A DNA stretch of 64,000 bases from Caulobacter hibisci (GTDB lineage: Bacteria; Pseudomonadota; Alphaproteobacteria; Caulobacterales; Caulobacteraceae), in NCBI RefSeq assembly GCF_016135805.1, contig NZ_JADWOX010000002.1, forward strand, positions 310,001-374,000. The letters are read 5' to 3'. This document shows, in pieces, positions 9,337 through 17,889 of this stretch. Each line of letters begins with the position of its first letter. Within the stretch, counting starts at the first letter, position 1. A model generated the notes under the pieces. It did no database searches, was not told where the DNA came from, and saw only the letters and a list, made by a program, of their open reading frames with translations. A program made the position numbers and the translations under genes.

Positions 9337-9837
9337 ATGAAAAAAATAGCGACTTCAGTTTTCGTCATCGGAACGATGACGTTGATGGCGATGTCTGGTT
9401 CAGCGACCGCCGCGACGGCGTCCAGTTCTTTTCAGGTCAACTTGACCATTCAAGGCGAATGCAAGGTGCAGTCGGCCTCTAACCTGAGTTTCGGGTCGCA
9501 CGGCGTCATCGACGCCAATATCGACACCACCAGCACCATCGGCGTTCAGTGCACCAACTCCACCCCCTACACGGTCGCCCTGAGCGCCGGGGCGGGCACG
9601 GGCGCCTCGGTGGCCGCGCGCAAGATGACCAGCGCCGCCAACGACACCGTCAACTACGGCCTCTACCGAGACGCGAGCCGCACCCAGGTCTGGGGCGTGA
9701 CCCAGAACGTCGACACCCAGGCCGGCACCGGCAACGGCGCCGTGCAGTCCTACACCGCCTATGGCCGCGTCGCGGCCCAGTCCACCCCGGCCCAGGGCGC
9801 GTACAGCGACCTCGTCGCGGTGACGATCACCTACTGA
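9337..9837 (+). CDS. Spore coat protein U (SCPU) domain pilin subunit
   Basis: A 166-residue secreted protein: basic MKKIA start, signal peptide to about residue 26 (SATAATA), then one SCPU/CsuA-B-type domain with the paired cysteines GECKVQ and GVQCTNSTPY, SFGSHGVID, NYGLYRD and a C-terminal LVAVTITY beta strand. In archaic chaperone-usher pili this is the major pilin. The start ATG 9337 follows GAAGGGG. It is the first gene of a four-gene operon, and its stop overlaps the chaperone start (TGATG). Confidence 0.92.
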   Translation: MKKIATSVFVIGTMTLMAMSGSATAATASSSFQVNLTIQGECKVQSASNLSFGSHGVIDANIDTTSTIGVQCTNSTPYTVALSAGAGTGASVAARKMTSAANDTVNYGLYRDASRTQVWGVTQNVDTQAGTGNGAVQSYTAYGRVAAQSTPAQGAYSDLVAVTITY

Positions 9838-10544
9838 TGCGCGCGGCCGCCCTCCTGGCCGGTCTGGCCCTGGCCGCGCTTGGCGGCGCGCAAGCGACCG
9901 CCGCGTCGCTGCGCGTCAGCCCGGTGAGCCTGGACCTGCCCGCAGGCCAGAACGCGACCACCCTGACGCTGCAGAACGACGACGCCGCCGCCCTGAACGT
10001 CCAGATCCGGGTGTTCCGCTGGACCCAGGCCAATGGCCGAGACGTGCTGGTGCCCGCCAACGGCGTCGTCGCCAGCCCGCCGATCGCCAAGGTCGAGGCC
10101 GGCGCCAGCCGCACGGTTCGGGTCGTGCGCCTCGACGGCCGCCCGCCCGAGGCCGAGGAATCCTACCGCCTGATCGTCGATGAACTGCCGCCGCCGCTCA
10201 GCGAAGCCGGCCGGCAGGTCACCCTGCTGATGCGCCACTCGATCCCGCTGTTCTTCGGCTCGGGCCGTGAGCGGCCCAAGATCGAATGGAAACTGCGGCC
10301 GTCGGAGGACGGCGGCGCGGCCCTGGTCGGCCGCAACACGGGCGCCCGTCGCCTGCGCCTGGCCAACCTGCGCATCGGCGACGCCTCCGGAGCGGTCCTC
10401 GCCGAACGCAAGGGCCTTGTGGGTTATGTTCTGCCTGGAGCGGAAGTCTCCTGGCCCGCGGGCGCGTTTCAGCCCGCCGCCGGCGCGCGGCTGATCGCCG
10501 ACACCGACACCGGGCCGATCGATGCGCCGCTCAAGAGCGACTGA
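9837..10544 (+). CDS. Periplasmic pilus assembly chaperone (PapD/CsuC-like)
   Basis: A 235-residue protein with a signal peptide (to about residue 22), an N-terminal PapD-like Ig domain (SLRVSPVSLDLPAGQ, TLQNDD, VQIRVFRW, conserved basic residues in SRTVRVVRL) and a second domain with RPKIEWKLR and a YVLPG turn. It would hold SCPU subunits by donor-strand complementation and deliver them to the usher. Its ATG overlaps the pilin stop, and its last 23 bases overlap the usher start. Confidence 0.92.
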   Translation: MRAAALLAGLALAALGGAQATAASLRVSPVSLDLPAGQNATTLTLQNDDAAALNVQIRVFRWTQANGRDVLVPANGVVASPPIAKVEAGASRTVRVVRLDGRPPEAEESYRLIVDELPPPLSEAGRQVTLLMRHSIPLFFGSGRERPKIEWKLRPSEDGGAALVGRNTGARRLRLANLRIGDASGAVLAERKGLVGYVLPGAEVSWPAGAFQPAAGARLIADTDTGPIDAPLKSD

Positions 10545-12921
10545 AGCAGCGCTCCTCAGCTTCGCTTTCACCGCTTTCGGAGCGCCGGCCCTGGCCCAGG
10601 ACCTGCCGATGCCCGACCTGAAGGCGGTCGAGACCATGCGCGAAGACCTTCAGCTGGAAGTCTGGATCAACGGCCGCAACACCGGTCTCGTCGCCGCCGT
10701 CGCGCGCGAGAGCGACGCCCGGCTGGAGATGCGCGCCGACGAGATGCGGGCCGTGGGCCTGGCCGCCGCGGGCACGGGTTATGTCGATCTTTCCACCGTA
10801 GAGGGCCTGTCGGCCGCCTATGACGACATCGGCCAGCGCCTGATGGTCACGGCCGATGTCGAGCGCCTGGTCGTCCAGCGCTTCGACCTGGCCGTCCGTC
10901 ATGCCCGGGCGGGGGCCCCGCGCCAGGACCTGGGCGCGGTGCTGAACTACGTCTTCTCCGCCGACGGAGGCCAGACCGGCGCGGACGACGACCTGGGCGT
11001 GGAGTCTCTGGGGCTGGCGCTCGACGCCCGCGTCTTCGGCCGTTTCGGAACCTTCGCCAGCAGCCTCTCGGCCAGCCAGGCCGGGGGCAGTTCGAACATG
11101 GTGCGCCTCGACACCACCTGGTCCTGGTACGATCCGCGCCGCATGCTCGGCGTCCGGGGCGGCGACTACATCAACGGCGGTTTCGCCTGGACGCGCCCGA
11201 TCCGCATGGCCGGCATTCAGCTGCGCCGCGACTTCGCCACCCGGCCCGACATCGTCACCATGCCGTCGCCGCGCCTTGCCGCCACGGCCGCCGCGCCCTC
11301 GACGCTGGAGCTCTACGTCAACAACACCCGCATCCTGACCCGTCCGGTGGGGGCGGGGCCGATCGAGATCGAGGGCCTGCCGTCGGGCCAGGGTTACAGC
11401 AACGTGCGCCTGGTGCTGGCCGACGCCGCGGGGCGCCAGGTCGCCGTCAACGCGCCGTTCTTCGCCACGCCGCTGCTGCTGCGCAAGGGACTGGCCGATT
11501 TCTCGGCCGAGGCCGGCTTCGCCCGTCGCGGCTATGGCGTCGAATCCGCCGACTACGCCGCCTCGCCGATCGCCTCGACCAGCCTGCGCTACGGCCTGCT
11601 CGACGCCTTGACGGTCGAGGCCCATGCCGAGGCCGGCGCTGGCCTCGTCCAGGCGGGAGGCGGACTGACGGCCCAGGTTGGCGGGCTGGGCGTGGTGTCG
11701 GCCTCGGCGGCGGCCAGTCACGCCGACGACCGGACAGGCGCCCTGGCCGCCGTGGTCTTCGACAGCCGTTTCGCCGGCTTCTACGTCTCGGGCATGAGCA
11801 TGCGCGCCTCGGCCGGCTATCGCGATCTCGCCGCCGTGACCTCGCGCCCGTCCTACTATCGCAACTGGAAGATGGGCGGCGACGATCCGCCGCGCGCCAT
11901 CGACCAACTGACTGTTTCGGCGCCGTTGCGCCTGGCCCTGCTGATGCGCCAGGGCGACGCGCCGGTGGCCAGCGTATCCTACAGCGCCCAGACCGCAGCC
12001 TCGGGACCGCGTCGTCAGGTGTGGAGCGGCTCCTTGCGCCACAGCTTCGGCGAGCGCCTGACGGCCTATGTCACCGGCTATGTCAGCAAGGGCGAGCGAC
12101 GCGACGCCGGCGCCTTTCTGGGCCTGTCGGTGCCGCTGGGCTCGCGCGGCTCGTCCACCGCAGGCGTCCAGGTGCAGGGCGGCGACACGACGGCCTTCGT
12201 CGAGGCCAGCCGAGCCGAGACCCAGGCCGACGGCACCTATGGCTGGCGGGCCCGCCTCGAGCAGGGCGCCCGCCAGGGCCTGGAGGTCCAGGCGGCCTAT
12301 CGCGGTCGCGGGGCGCGCGCCTCGGTCGCCGGCCAATATGCCCATGGCGCCGTGCGCGGCCAGTTGCAGGTGGACGGCGCTGTGGCCTGGCTCGGCGGCG
12401 CGGTCGCCCCCACCAACCGGCTGGAGGGCTCCTTTGCTCTGGTCGAGGTCGGCGCGCCCGACGTGCCGGTGCTCTACCAGAACCAGAAGGTCGGCCGCAG
12501 CGACCGCAACGGCCGCCTGCTGGTGCGCAATCTCGAAGCCTTCGACGTCAACCGCCTGTCGATCGACAGCCAGGACCTGCCGCTTGAGCTGGAAGCGGCC
12601 CAGACCGAGCGTTCCGTCGTCCCGATGGCCAATGGCGGCGCGATCGTCCGCTTCGGCGTCGCCAAGAGCCTGCCGGCCGTCCTGCTGACCCTGCGCCGTC
12701 CGGACGGCAGCTTCATTTCGCCCGGCGCCGAGGTGATCCGCGCCGGCGTCGCCGAACGGGCCATCGTCGGCTACGACGGCCAGACCTTCCTGACCGGCGT
12801 CACCGAAGACGCCGACCTGCGCGTTGTCGTCGAGGACGGCGGCGAATGCGCCGCGCGCCTGGCCCTGGCCGGCGCCGTCAACGAGGGAGGCCGCCGTGTC
12901 GTCGACGCCGTCTGCCGCTAA
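10522..12921 (+). CDS. Outer-membrane usher (FimD/CsuD-like)
   Basis: A 799-residue outer-membrane pore for pilus secretion: signal peptide ending FGAPALAQD (about residue 25), a periplasmic N domain, a 24-strand-type barrel rich in alternating Tyr/Ala/Gly strands, the plug-region motif NTRILTRPVGAGPIEIEGLP near 270, and a C-terminal domain with VPVLYQNQKVGRSDRNGRLL. The usher length is at the short end of the family, as in archaic systems. ATG 10522 lies inside the chaperone gene. Two residues before the stop are Cys-Arg, as in usher C-terminal domains. Confidence 0.93.
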   Translation: MRRSRATEAALLSFAFTAFGAPALAQDLPMPDLKAVETMREDLQLEVWINGRNTGLVAAVARESDARLEMRADEMRAVGLAAAGTGYVDLSTVEGLSAAYDDIGQRLMVTADVERLVVQRFDLAVRHARAGAPRQDLGAVLNYVFSADGGQTGADDDLGVESLGLALDARVFGRFGTFASSLSASQAGGSSNMVRLDTTWSWYDPRRMLGVRGGDYINGGFAWTRPIRMAGIQLRRDFATRPDIVTMPSPRLAATAAAPSTLELYVNNTRILTRPVGAGPIEIEGLPSGQGYSNVRLVLADAAGRQVAVNAPFFATPLLLRKGLADFSAEAGFARRGYGVESADYAASPIASTSLRYGLLDALTVEAHAEAGAGLVQAGGGLTAQVGGLGVVSASAAASHADDRTGALAAVVFDSRFAGFYVSGMSMRASAGYRDLAAVTSRPSYYRNWKMGGDDPPRAIDQLTVSAPLRLALLMRQGDAPVASVSYSAQTAASGPRRQVWSGSLRHSFGERLTAYVTGYVSKGERRDAGAFLGLSVPLGSRGSSTAGVQVQGGDTTAFVEASRAETQADGTYGWRARLEQGARQGLEVQAAYRGRGARASVAGQYAHGAVRGQLQVDGAVAWLGGAVAPTNRLEGSFALVEVGAPDVPVLYQNQKVGRSDRNGRLLVRNLEAFDVNRLSIDSQDLPLELEAAQTERSVVPMANGGAIVRFGVAKSLPAVLLTLRRPDGSFISPGAEVIRAGVAERAIVGYDGQTFLTGVTEDADLRVVVEDGGECAARLALAGAVNEGGRRVVDAVCR

Positions 12922-13891
12922 GGTCCGGGGCTTGCGCCTGATGGCGCTGGCCGGGCTGCTGATCGCCGCCTTCGCCTGGTTCGGAGCCCCGTCCTCGGCC
13001 CGCGCCGCCGCCAGCTGCACGGCCTCGGTCTCCAGCGTCAATCTCGGCTCGACCCTCAGCCCGCTGACCGCTGGCACGGTCGACGCCACCGCCAACCTCA
13101 ACTTCAGCTGCACGGGCCTCGGGTCGTTTCTGAGCTATTCGCTGTGTCCGAACCTGGACGCCGGCTCGGGCGGCAGCAACGGCTCGGGCCTGCGCTATAT
13201 GGCCGGTCCCGGCGGCGCGACCATGGGCTTCCAGATCTATCAGGACGCTGGTCGCACCCAGAGTTGGGGATCGTCCAGCCTGCTGGCGTTCGGCGCCGTG
13301 CCCACCATCACCGCCAGTCCGGGCGCAGGGACGTCGATCAACGTCAACCAGACCGTCTATCTGCGGCTGACGACCACGACCACCACCGTGCCGGGCGCCT
13401 ATTCGACCAGCTTCACCGGCCAGAACTTCTTCTGGGGTCTGAACCTCCTGAGCTGCGCGGGCGTGACCGTCGGCTACGCGGTCGTGCCGGCGACCTTCAC
13501 CTTCAGCGCCACCCTGATCCCCGACTGCACGATCTCGACCGGCAACATCAACTTCGGCAACGCCGGGGTGCTCGCCGCCGACAAGGACGCCCAGAGCGCC
13601 ATGTCGGTGACCTGCACCAAGGACACCCCCTACGCCATCGGCCTCGACAACGGCCAGCAGGGAACCTCGGCCACGGCGCGGCGCATGAAGGCCGGCGCCC
13701 AGTACGTCACCTACGGCATCTACAAGGACGAGCCGCGCAGCTCGCCCTGGGGATCGAGCGGCGGGCAGACGGTCGGCGGCACGGGCACCGGCGGGGCCCA
13801 GCCGCAGACCCTCTACGGCCGCGTGCCCGCCCAGACGACCCCGGCCCCGGGAACCTATGGCGACCAGGTGGTGGCGACGGTCACCTACTGA
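12896..13891 (+). CDS. Two-domain SCPU protein, probable pilus tip adhesin (CsuE-like)
   Basis: I favour the GTG at 12896, preceded by GAGGGAGG, inside the end of the usher gene; the protein is then 331 residues. A signal peptide ends near SSARAAAS. Two SCPU domains follow: residues about 40-200 (SCTASVSSVNLGS, LNFSCTGLG) and about 205-331 (IPDCTISTGNINFGN, SVTCTKDTPYAIGL, ending VVATVTY). In archaic pili the tip protein has an adhesin domain plus a pilin-like domain, which this matches. The gene ends tail-to-tail with the phosphatase gene, overlapping by 11 bp. Confidence 0.88.
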   Translation: MSSTPSAAKVRGLRLMALAGLLIAAFAWFGAPSSARAAASCTASVSSVNLGSTLSPLTAGTVDATANLNFSCTGLGSFLSYSLCPNLDAGSGGSNGSGLRYMAGPGGATMGFQIYQDAGRTQSWGSSSLLAFGAVPTITASPGAGTSINVNQTVYLRLTTTTTTVPGAYSTSFTGQNFFWGLNLLSCAGVTVGYAVVPATFTFSATLIPDCTISTGNINFGNAGVLAADKDAQSAMSVTCTKDTPYAIGLDNGQQGTSATARRMKAGAQYVTYGIYKDEPRSSPWGSSGGQTVGGTGTGGAQPQTLYGRVPAQTTPAPGTYGDQVVATVTY

Positions 13892-14384
13892 GGTCCCAGG
13901 CGAACGCCGCGCCTTCGAAGGCCTCGGCGCCTCGGCCGATGGCCCTCACGGCGGCGATCATCCGGCCATTTCGCACAAGCGCCGCGTCGGCCAGGGCGAT
14001 CATCAACGCGTTGGGCGTGGCCGAAGGCGACAAGGCCCTCAGCGCCTGGGCAAGTTCCGCCTCGTCCCGCTCGGGCAACTGCTCGCAGGCCAGGATATAG
14101 GCCGCCGCCGTCGAGCGGCTGACCCCGGCGTAGCAGTGCAGCAGCAGCGACCGCGCGCCGTTCCAGGTCTCTGCGAAGGTCAGCAGTTGGGCGATCAGGG
14201 GAGCGTCGGGCGCGACGAGGCCGGCGCGGGGCTCGGCGATGTCGTGGAAGGACAGGTGCAGCCGCTCGACCGCCGCCACTTCAGGCGGCTCGGCGGTCGG
14301 CGACAGCAGGCTGACGACGTGCGACGGTTCGTGCGCGGCCAAGTGGTCCGCCAGGCGGCTCAGAGGGCAGACCGTCAGGATCAC
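13881..14384 (-). CDS. Protein-tyrosine-phosphatase-like enzyme at the end of the cobalamin operon
   Basis: With the GTG start at 14384 the protein has 167 residues. The active-site P-loop HCYAGVSRST (CX5R) near residue 92 is intact, and FHDIAEP near 55 could carry the general acid. The start overlaps the cobS stop by four bases (GTGA), making it the last member of the overlapping cob chain. No histidine-phosphatase-type alpha-ribazole phosphatase is present in this locus. I therefore suggest, as inference, that this enzyme removes the 5'-phosphate from alpha-ribazole-P or cobalamin-P. A generic protein phosphatase role is the alternative. Confidence 0.82.
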   Translation of the reverse strand: MILTVCPLSRLADHLAAHEPSHVVSLLSPTAEPPEVAAVERLHLSFHDIAEPRAGLVAPDAPLIAQLLTFAETWNGARSLLLHCYAGVSRSTAAAYILACEQLPERDEAELAQALRALSPSATPNALMIALADAALVRNGRMIAAVRAIGRGAEAFEGAAFAWDLSR

Positions 14385-15139
14385 GCCAGCAACGCCGCCA
14401 AGCCCAGCAGTGCGCCCAGTTCGGCGACCTGCTCGATCCCGCCCAGCACGTCCCCGACATAGCCGCCGATCAGGCGGCGGGCGAGCAGGGCCAGCGCAAG
14501 CGCCAGGACGGCGGCAAGCGCCAAACTCGTCAGGGCGGCCAGAGGCGGCGCGAGTAACAGCGGCCACAGGCCCAGCAGCGCCGCGACCAGCACTTCCAGC
14601 GGCTTCACGCCGTCGGGCGCGGGCTTGTACTTGGCGTCGGTCCGGTCGCTGACATGGGGCAGGGCGGCCATGGCCATGACGGCCGCGACGCGTCCGACGC
14701 CGTGAGCCGCGAACAGGGCCAGCGCGGCCTGCATCGGCGTCAGGCTCGCCAGGGTTGCCGCCTTGCCGCCCAGCACCGTGACCAGGGCCAGCACGCCGTA
14801 GGTCCCGACCCGGCTGTCCTTCATGATCTCCAGCCGCCGCGCGGCGGTCTGGCCTCCGCCCAGGCCGTCGGCGGTGTCGGCCAGGCCGTCCTCATGGAAG
14901 CCGCCGGTCAGCAGGAAGCCCGCGCCCAGGGCCAGGATCGCCGGAACCCAGCCGCTCCAGACCTGGCTGGCGGCCAGCAGCACGAGCGCGCAGATCCCGC
15001 CCACCAGCAGCCCGACCAGCGGGAAATAGCGGGCCGAGCGGGTGATCCAGTCGGGTTCGAAACCGCGCAGAGCCGGGGTCGGCAGCCGGGTCAGGAACTG
15101 CACCGCGCAGAGCAGCAGGCTGACCTGCCGGGCGATCAT
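14381..15139 (-). CDS. cobS: Adenosylcobinamide-GDP ribazoletransferase
   Basis: Joins adenosylcobinamide-GDP to alpha-ribazole (or its phosphate), the last assembly step, in the inner membrane. The 252-residue protein is almost wholly hydrophobic apart from the family motifs QFLTRLPTP, GGFHEDGLADTADGLGGG (acidic metal-binding motif near residue 75), MKDSRVGTYG and a GDVLGG segment near the end. ATG 15139 overlaps the cobT stop (ATGA). Open sequence upstream of this ATG is the cobT gene read in another frame. Confidence 0.95.
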   Translation of the reverse strand: MIARQVSLLLCAVQFLTRLPTPALRGFEPDWITRSARYFPLVGLLVGGICALVLLAASQVWSGWVPAILALGAGFLLTGGFHEDGLADTADGLGGGQTAARRLEIMKDSRVGTYGVLALVTVLGGKAATLASLTPMQAALALFAAHGVGRVAAVMAMAALPHVSDRTDAKYKPAPDGVKPLEVLVAALLGLWPLLLAPPLAALTSLALAAVLALALALLARRLIGGYVGDVLGGIEQVAELGALLGLAALLA

Positions 15140-16161
15140 CCCAGCACGTCGGCCAGATCGGCCACTTCGGTCAGCAGATTGGCGGCCGCCGCCAGCAGCG
15201 GGGCGGCCAGCGCAGCGCCCGTGCCTTCGCCGAGACGCAGGCCAAGGTCGAGCAGCGGCTCGACGCCCAGGGCGGCCAGCATGGCGCCATGGCCCTTCTC
15301 GGCCGAGCCATGGGCGAAGATGCAATAGTCCAGGGCCTCGGGGACCAGACGCACGGCCGCCAGGGCCGCCGCGGTGGCGATGAAGCCGTCCACCAGCACC
15401 GGCCGACGTCGCGCCGCCGCGCCCAGCACCGCGCCGGCCATCATGGCGATCTCGCAGCCGCCGAACTCGGCCAGCACCGCGAACGGTTCGCTCGCGTCGC
15501 TGCGGGCGGCGGCGCGGGCGATGGCGGCGGTCTTGCGGGCCAGACCGGCTTCGTCGTGGCCCGTGCCTAGGCCGACGCAGGCCTCCAGCGGGGCTGGCGC
15601 GAGGCGGTGCATAACGAGCGCGGCGGCCGAGCTGTTGCCGATGCCCATCTCGCCGATCGCCAGCACGTCGGCCGTCTCCAGGGCGCGGCCGGCGATCTCG
15701 ATCCCGCGCGTGAGCGCCAGGGCGGCTTCGTCGGGCGTCAGCGCCGGTTCGCGCGCCGCGTTGCGCGCCCCCAGGCGGATCTTGGCGTCGATCAGGCCGG
15801 GATGGGCCGGCAGCGCCGCCGCGACTCCGGCGTCGACCACCTTCACCGAGACGCCTGTTGCCTTGGCGAAAGCGCTGACGCTGGACCGTCCCGCCAGGAA
15901 CAGCCCGACCATCGCCACCGTCACGCTCGATGGATAGCTGGAGACGCCTTCCTCGGTCAGCCCATGGTCGCCGGCGAACACCACCAGGGCGGTCGTGGCG
16001 GCGCGGGGAGAGAGGCTGTTGTCGATAAGCCCCAGCCGCACCGCCAGATCCTCGATCCGGCCCAGAGAGCCCGGCGGCTTGGCCTTGCCGTCGAGCTTGC
16101 CGCGCAGTTCGACTTCCAGGCCGCGATCAACGGCGACGATGGGCGGCGGGACGAAGGTCAT
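15136..16161 (-). CDS. cobT: Nicotinate-nucleotide-dimethylbenzimidazole phosphoribosyltransferase
   Basis: Makes alpha-ribazole phosphate from dimethylbenzimidazole and nicotinate mononucleotide. The 341-residue length is typical. Motifs: KPPGSLGRIEDLA near 28, VFAGDHGLTEEGVSSYP near 58, the GEMGIGNSSAAA motif near 170, VLAEFGGCEIAMMAGA near 225 and a catalytic-type Glu in LGLRLGEGTGA near 310. The start ATG 16161 overlaps the cbiB stop by four bases. Confidence 0.96.
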   Translation of the reverse strand: MTFVPPPIVAVDRGLEVELRGKLDGKAKPPGSLGRIEDLAVRLGLIDNSLSPRAATTALVVFAGDHGLTEEGVSSYPSSVTVAMVGLFLAGRSSVSAFAKATGVSVKVVDAGVAAALPAHPGLIDAKIRLGARNAAREPALTPDEAALALTRGIEIAGRALETADVLAIGEMGIGNSSAAALVMHRLAPAPLEACVGLGTGHDEAGLARKTAAIARAAARSDASEPFAVLAEFGGCEIAMMAGAVLGAAARRRPVLVDGFIATAAALAAVRLVPEALDYCIFAHGSAEKGHGAMLAALGVEPLLDLGLRLGEGTGAALAAPLLAAAANLLTEVADLADVLG

Positions 16162-17114
16162 TGAACCAGTCTCCAGCCGCCCAGGCAGGCGAGGGCCGCC
16201 AGCAGCCACAGCAGGGCGCAGGCCCGGCGATAGATCCGCAGGCCCCGGCGCAGGTCGGTGAGGTCCGGCGCGCGGCCGTCGCCGAAACTCGGGCGGTCGG
16301 TCGTCTCGCCGTCATAGCGCGCCGGGCCGCCCAGGCGCACGCCCAAGGCCCCGGCCATGGCCGCTTCGGGCCAGCCGGCGTTGGGCGAGGCGTGCTTGCG
16401 GGCGTCGCGCCGCATGACGTCCCAGCCTTTCCAGCCGGCCCCGAGGCAGATCAGCAGGCCGGCGAGGCGCGCGGGGACCCAGTTCATCACGTCGTCGGTC
16501 TTGGCCGCCGCCCAGCCGAAGGCCCGCCAGCGCGGCTCCATGTGGCCGATCTGGCTGTCGGCGGTGTTGACCGCCTTGTAGGCGAACAGGCCCGGCAGGC
16601 CGAACAGGGTCAGCCACGAGGCCGGGGCCACGACCCCGTCGTTGAAGCTCTCGGCCAGGCTCTCCAGCGCCGCGGCCGTGACCCCGTGCAGGTCGAGGTC
16701 CTCGATGTCGCGACCGACGATCCGGCCGACGGCGACGCGCGCGGCGGGCAGGTCGCCGGCCTCCAGCGGGTCGAGCACGGCCATGACGTGCTGGTGCAGG
16801 CTGCGCTGGGCCAGGCCCAGGGTGGCGATCAGCGCCACCAGCAGCGTCGCGAGCAGGCCGCTGTCGAAGATCGACTCCACGAACCCGCCGATCAGCACCG
16901 CGCTCAGGATCAGGATCGCCACGGTGACGACGCCCAGCTCCTTGCGGCGGACCTCCGAGGTCTCCGGCAGGTTCCAGCGCCGCTCCATCGCCTCGATCGC
17001 CTTGCCGATCCAGGTCACCGGATGCGGCACGGCCGAATGCAGGGCCGCCGGATAGCCGACCAGGGCCTCGATCAGCAGAGCCAGCGGCGGCGCGAGCAGC
17101 AGGGGTTCAGCCAT
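16158..17114 (-). CDS. cbiB: Adenosylcobinamide-phosphate synthase
   Basis: A 318-residue inner-membrane enzyme that attaches aminopropanol (phosphate) to adenosylcobyric acid; called cobD in the Pseudomonas nomenclature. The family pattern is clear: a hydrophobic start, GYPAALHSAVPHPVTWIG near residue 20, SLAESFNDGVVAP near 155, YKAVNTADSQIGH near 185 and SPNAGWPEAAMAGALGV near 245. Its last four bases overlap cobT and its first eight overlap btuD. Confidence 0.95.
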   Translation of the reverse strand: MAEPLLLAPPLALLIEALVGYPAALHSAVPHPVTWIGKAIEAMERRWNLPETSEVRRKELGVVTVAILILSAVLIGGFVESIFDSGLLATLLVALIATLGLAQRSLHQHVMAVLDPLEAGDLPAARVAVGRIVGRDIEDLDLHGVTAAALESLAESFNDGVVAPASWLTLFGLPGLFAYKAVNTADSQIGHMEPRWRAFGWAAAKTDDVMNWVPARLAGLLICLGAGWKGWDVMRRDARKHASPNAGWPEAAMAGALGVRLGGPARYDGETTDRPSFGDGRAPDLTDLRRGLRIYRRACALLWLLAALACLGGWRLVQ

Positions 17115-17889
17115 GGCGTCCCACGAGTTCGATCAGCGGACCGGTCTGGCCCTCGACCACCCTTGCCGTGACTCCGTAGGCCCTGGCCAGGACATCCGGG
17201 GTCAAGGCCTCGCGCGGCGGACCGTCGGCGATCAGCCGTCCGTCGACCAGCACCAGCACCCGGTCGGCCAGGCGCGCGGCCACGGCCAGGTCGTGCAGGG
17301 TCATGACCACGCCCTGGCCGTTCTTGGCCGCGAAGTCGCGCATCAGGTCCACGGCGTCCAGCTGGTGACCGGGATCCAAGCCCGCCAGCGGTTCGTCGGC
17401 CAGCAGCCAGGCGGGCTCGCCGGCCAGCACGCGGGCGAACAGGGCCCGGCCGCGCTCGCCGCCCGACAGGCTCTTGACCTCGCGCAGCGCCAGGTCCTCG
17501 AGGTGGGTCTGCTTGATGGCGTGCGCCACGGCCAGGCGGTCGGCTTCGGAGAGGCCCCGCGCCCCGCTGTGCGGCGTGCGGCCCAGGCCCACCAGGGTCT
17601 CGACATCCACCGACCAAGCCACTTCCGGCGTCTGCGGCAGGAAGCCGATGCGCCGGGCGCGCTCGCGATGGGAGAGGGAGGCGAGCGCCGCGTCGCCCAG
17701 GCTGACGCTTCCGGCGTCCGGCTTGCGCAGGCCGGCCAGGCAGGCCAGCAGGGTCGACTTGCCCGCGCCGTTGGGGCCGACCACGGCGGTCACCTCGCCG
17801 GGGCGGAACCGGGCGCTGAGCCCGTGCAGCACCGGGCGGCCGCCCAGGGTGACGGAAAGGTTCTCGGCCGAAAGCGTGGCGACGGTCAT
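17107..17889 (-). CDS. btuD: ABC transporter ATP-binding protein, cobalamin/cobinamide uptake
   Basis: A 260-residue ATPase with Walker A GPNGAGKST near residue 39, Q-loop FLPQTPE near 87, signature LSGGERGRALFARVLAG near 145, Walker B WLLADEPLAGLD near 165 and the switch His in MTLHDLAVAARLAD near 197. It belongs to the iron-siderophore/B12 (FecCD-type) class. It overlaps the permease gene by four bases and sits in a B12-controlled operon, which supports the assignment to corrinoids over iron chelates. Confidence 0.93.
   Translation of the reverse strand: MTVATLSAENLSVTLGGRPVLHGLSARFRPGEVTAVVGPNGAGKSTLLACLAGLRKPDAGSVSLGDAALASLSHRERARRIGFLPQTPEVAWSVDVETLVGLGRTPHSGARGLSEADRLAVAHAIKQTHLEDLALREVKSLSGGERGRALFARVLAGEPAWLLADEPLAGLDPGHQLDAVDLMRDFAAKNGQGVVMTLHDLAVAARLADRVLVLVDGRLIADGPPREALTPDVLARAYGVTARVVEGQTGPLIELVGRHG

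Noticed and set aside
10531..13113. 860-codon open frame antisense to the usher
   Set aside because: The plus-strand frame has signal peptide, usher motifs and operon overlaps; the antisense frame has no recognisable motif.
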